Shown here piece after piece: positions 5,297 through 6,123 of a DNA stretch of 6,123 nucleotides; the stretch's first letter is position 1, and each line of letters begins with the position of its first letter. Origin of the DNA: QNFN01 sp033722135 (GTDB taxonomy: Bacteria; Pseudomonadota; Gammaproteobacteria; QNFN01); contig JAWVZO010000153.1 in the NCBI GenBank assembly GCA_033722135.1, positions 1 to 6,123 of the forward strand. The letters are read 5' to 3'. The notes under the pieces are model-generated. The model saw only the letters and a program-made list of their open reading frames with translations, had not been told where the DNA came from and ran no database searches. Position numbers and translations under genes: made by a program.

Positions 5297-6123
5297 CAGG
5301 CGAACATCTCCGTGACGCGGTGCAGGGCGCGCACCAGCACGTCGACCTCCTCGCGCGTGTTGTAGAGCCCGAAGGAGGCGCGCGCGGTGGCCGGCACGCC
5401 GTAGTGGGTCATCACCGGCATCGCGCAGTGATGGCCGGCGCGTACCGCGACGCCTTCGAAATCGAGCACGGTGCCGATATCGTGGGCATGCACCCCGTCG
5501 ATGACGAACGACAGGATCGCCGCCTTGACCGGCGCGGTGCCGATCGGGCGCAACCCGGGGACCGCGCCGAGTGCGGCGGTGGCGTAGGCGAGCAGTTCCT
5601 GCTCGTAGGCGGCGATCGCCGGCAGGCCCACGGCAGCGACGTAGTCGAGCGCGGCGGCGAGCCCGATGGCCCCGGCGATATGCGGGGTGCCGGCCTCGAA
5701 GCGGTACGGCGGCTCGGCCCAGGTCGAGCCCTCGAACGCCACCGTACGGATCATGTCGCCACCGCCCTGCCACGGCGGCATCGCCTCGAGCAGCTCACGG
5801 CGGCCGTACAGCGCGCCGATGCCGCTCGGACCGTAGATCTTGTGCGCCGAGAAGGCGTAGAAGTCGCAGCCCAGCGCCTGGACGTCGACCGGCGCGTGGG
5901 CCACGGCCTGGGCGCCGTCGACCAGCACCGGCACGTCGTGGGCGTGCGCCATCGCGATCATCTCCGCGACCGGGTTGACGGTGCCCAGCGCGTTGGAGAC
6001 GTGGACCACGCCGACCATGCGCGTGCGCGGCCCGAACAGCGCGGCGTAGCCGTCGAGATCGAGGCTGCCGTCGTCCTGCAGCGGCACGACGCGGATCACG
6101 GCGCCGACCCGTTCGGCGAGGAG
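5296..6123 (-). CDS. sufS: Cysteine desulfurase SufS, 5' end missing (runs off the right edge)
   Basis: SufS is a PLP enzyme that converts cysteine to alanine and holds the sulfur as a persulfide for Fe-S assembly. The frame is open to the right edge (LLAERVGAVIRVVPL at the start of the fragment), so 275 of roughly 410 residues are visible, and the GTG at 6097-6099 is an internal valine. Visible landmarks are SNALGTVNPV, the PLP-contacting DGAQAV, the Schiff-base lysine in FSAHKIYGP (Lys codon 5839-5841), FEAGTPHI, and the persulfide cysteine in RAGHHCAMP (Cys codon 5425-5427) followed by ARASFGLYNTREEVD. This is the group II (SufS/CsdA) pattern rather than IscS/NifS. A histidine 19 residues before the catalytic cysteine (HAHD) matches the position used by B. 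subtilis SufS to bind the SufU zinc. The gene ends in TGATG with sufU. Scaffold genes sufBCD may lie upstream, outside the window. Confidence 0.96.
   Translation of the reverse strand, partial: LLAERVGAVIRVVPLQDDGSLDLDGYAALFGPRTRMVGVVHVSNALGTVNPVAEMIAMAHAHDVPVLVDGAQAVAHAPVDVQALGCDFYAFSAHKIYGPSGIGALYGRRELLEAMPPWQGGGDMIRTVAFEGSTWAEPPYRFEAGTPHIAGAIGLAAALDYVAAVGLPAIAAYEQELLAYATAALGAVPGLRPIGTAPVKAAILSFVIDGVHAHDIGTVLDFEGVAVRAGHHCAMPVMTHYGVPATARASFGLYNTREEVDVLVRALHRVTEMFA

Noticed and set aside
5297..5773. Upstream in-frame extension of sufU
   Set aside because: The extension is an Arg-rich shadow of sufS, while the canonical SufU N-terminus begins at the ATG 5294-5296 that overlaps the sufS stop.

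Overview
This window is GC-rich, densely packed chromosomal DNA of a bacterium. It fits a proteobacterium that oxidises reduced sulfur compounds, with a gammaproteobacterium of Ectothiorhodospiraceae or halophilic sulfur-oxidiser type as the best guess. That placement is inferred from soxB, a SufU-type suf gene run and a ChaN-family lipoprotein, and no phylogeny was run. I see no mobile elements, CRISPR arrays, tRNAs, rRNAs or long non-coding stretches.

Layout. On the plus strand, positions 1-1427 hold the C-terminal four-fifths or so of soxB, the thiosulfohydrolase of the periplasmic Sox pathway; its N-terminus lies left of the window. Everything else is on the minus strand and reads from right to left. 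First comes sufS, a cysteine desulfurase whose N-terminus lies right of the window. It is followed by sufU (sulfur acceptor/transfer), sufT (MIP18/DUF59 Fe-S maturation factor) and a small Rieske [2Fe-2S] ferredoxin-like protein. After a 49-bp gap that holds a possible promoter come a ChaN-family lipoprotein and a fused membrane/spermidine-synthase-like protein. The last minus-strand gene converges on soxB, and the two share a CTAG in which both stop codons lie.

How the genes work together. SufS removes sulfur from cysteine, SufU accepts it as a persulfide, and the Suf scaffold genes (probably upstream, off the right edge) would build clusters. SufT helps mature Fe-S proteins, and the Rieske protein is either a client or an electron-transfer partner. 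The junctions are TGATG, ATGA and a 13-nt gap, which points to one translationally coupled operon. The ChaN/spermidine-synthase-like pair is joined by a GTGA overlap and may be a separate transcription unit or a read-through extension of the suf run. Its biochemical role is not established from sequence.

Nothing here looks like a wholly new system. The points most worth a second look are the SufU-type sulfur-transfer signature in SufS, the Rieske protein in the suf run, the coupled ChaN/membrane aminopropyltransferase-like pair with its altered catalytic motif, and the shared stop codons.
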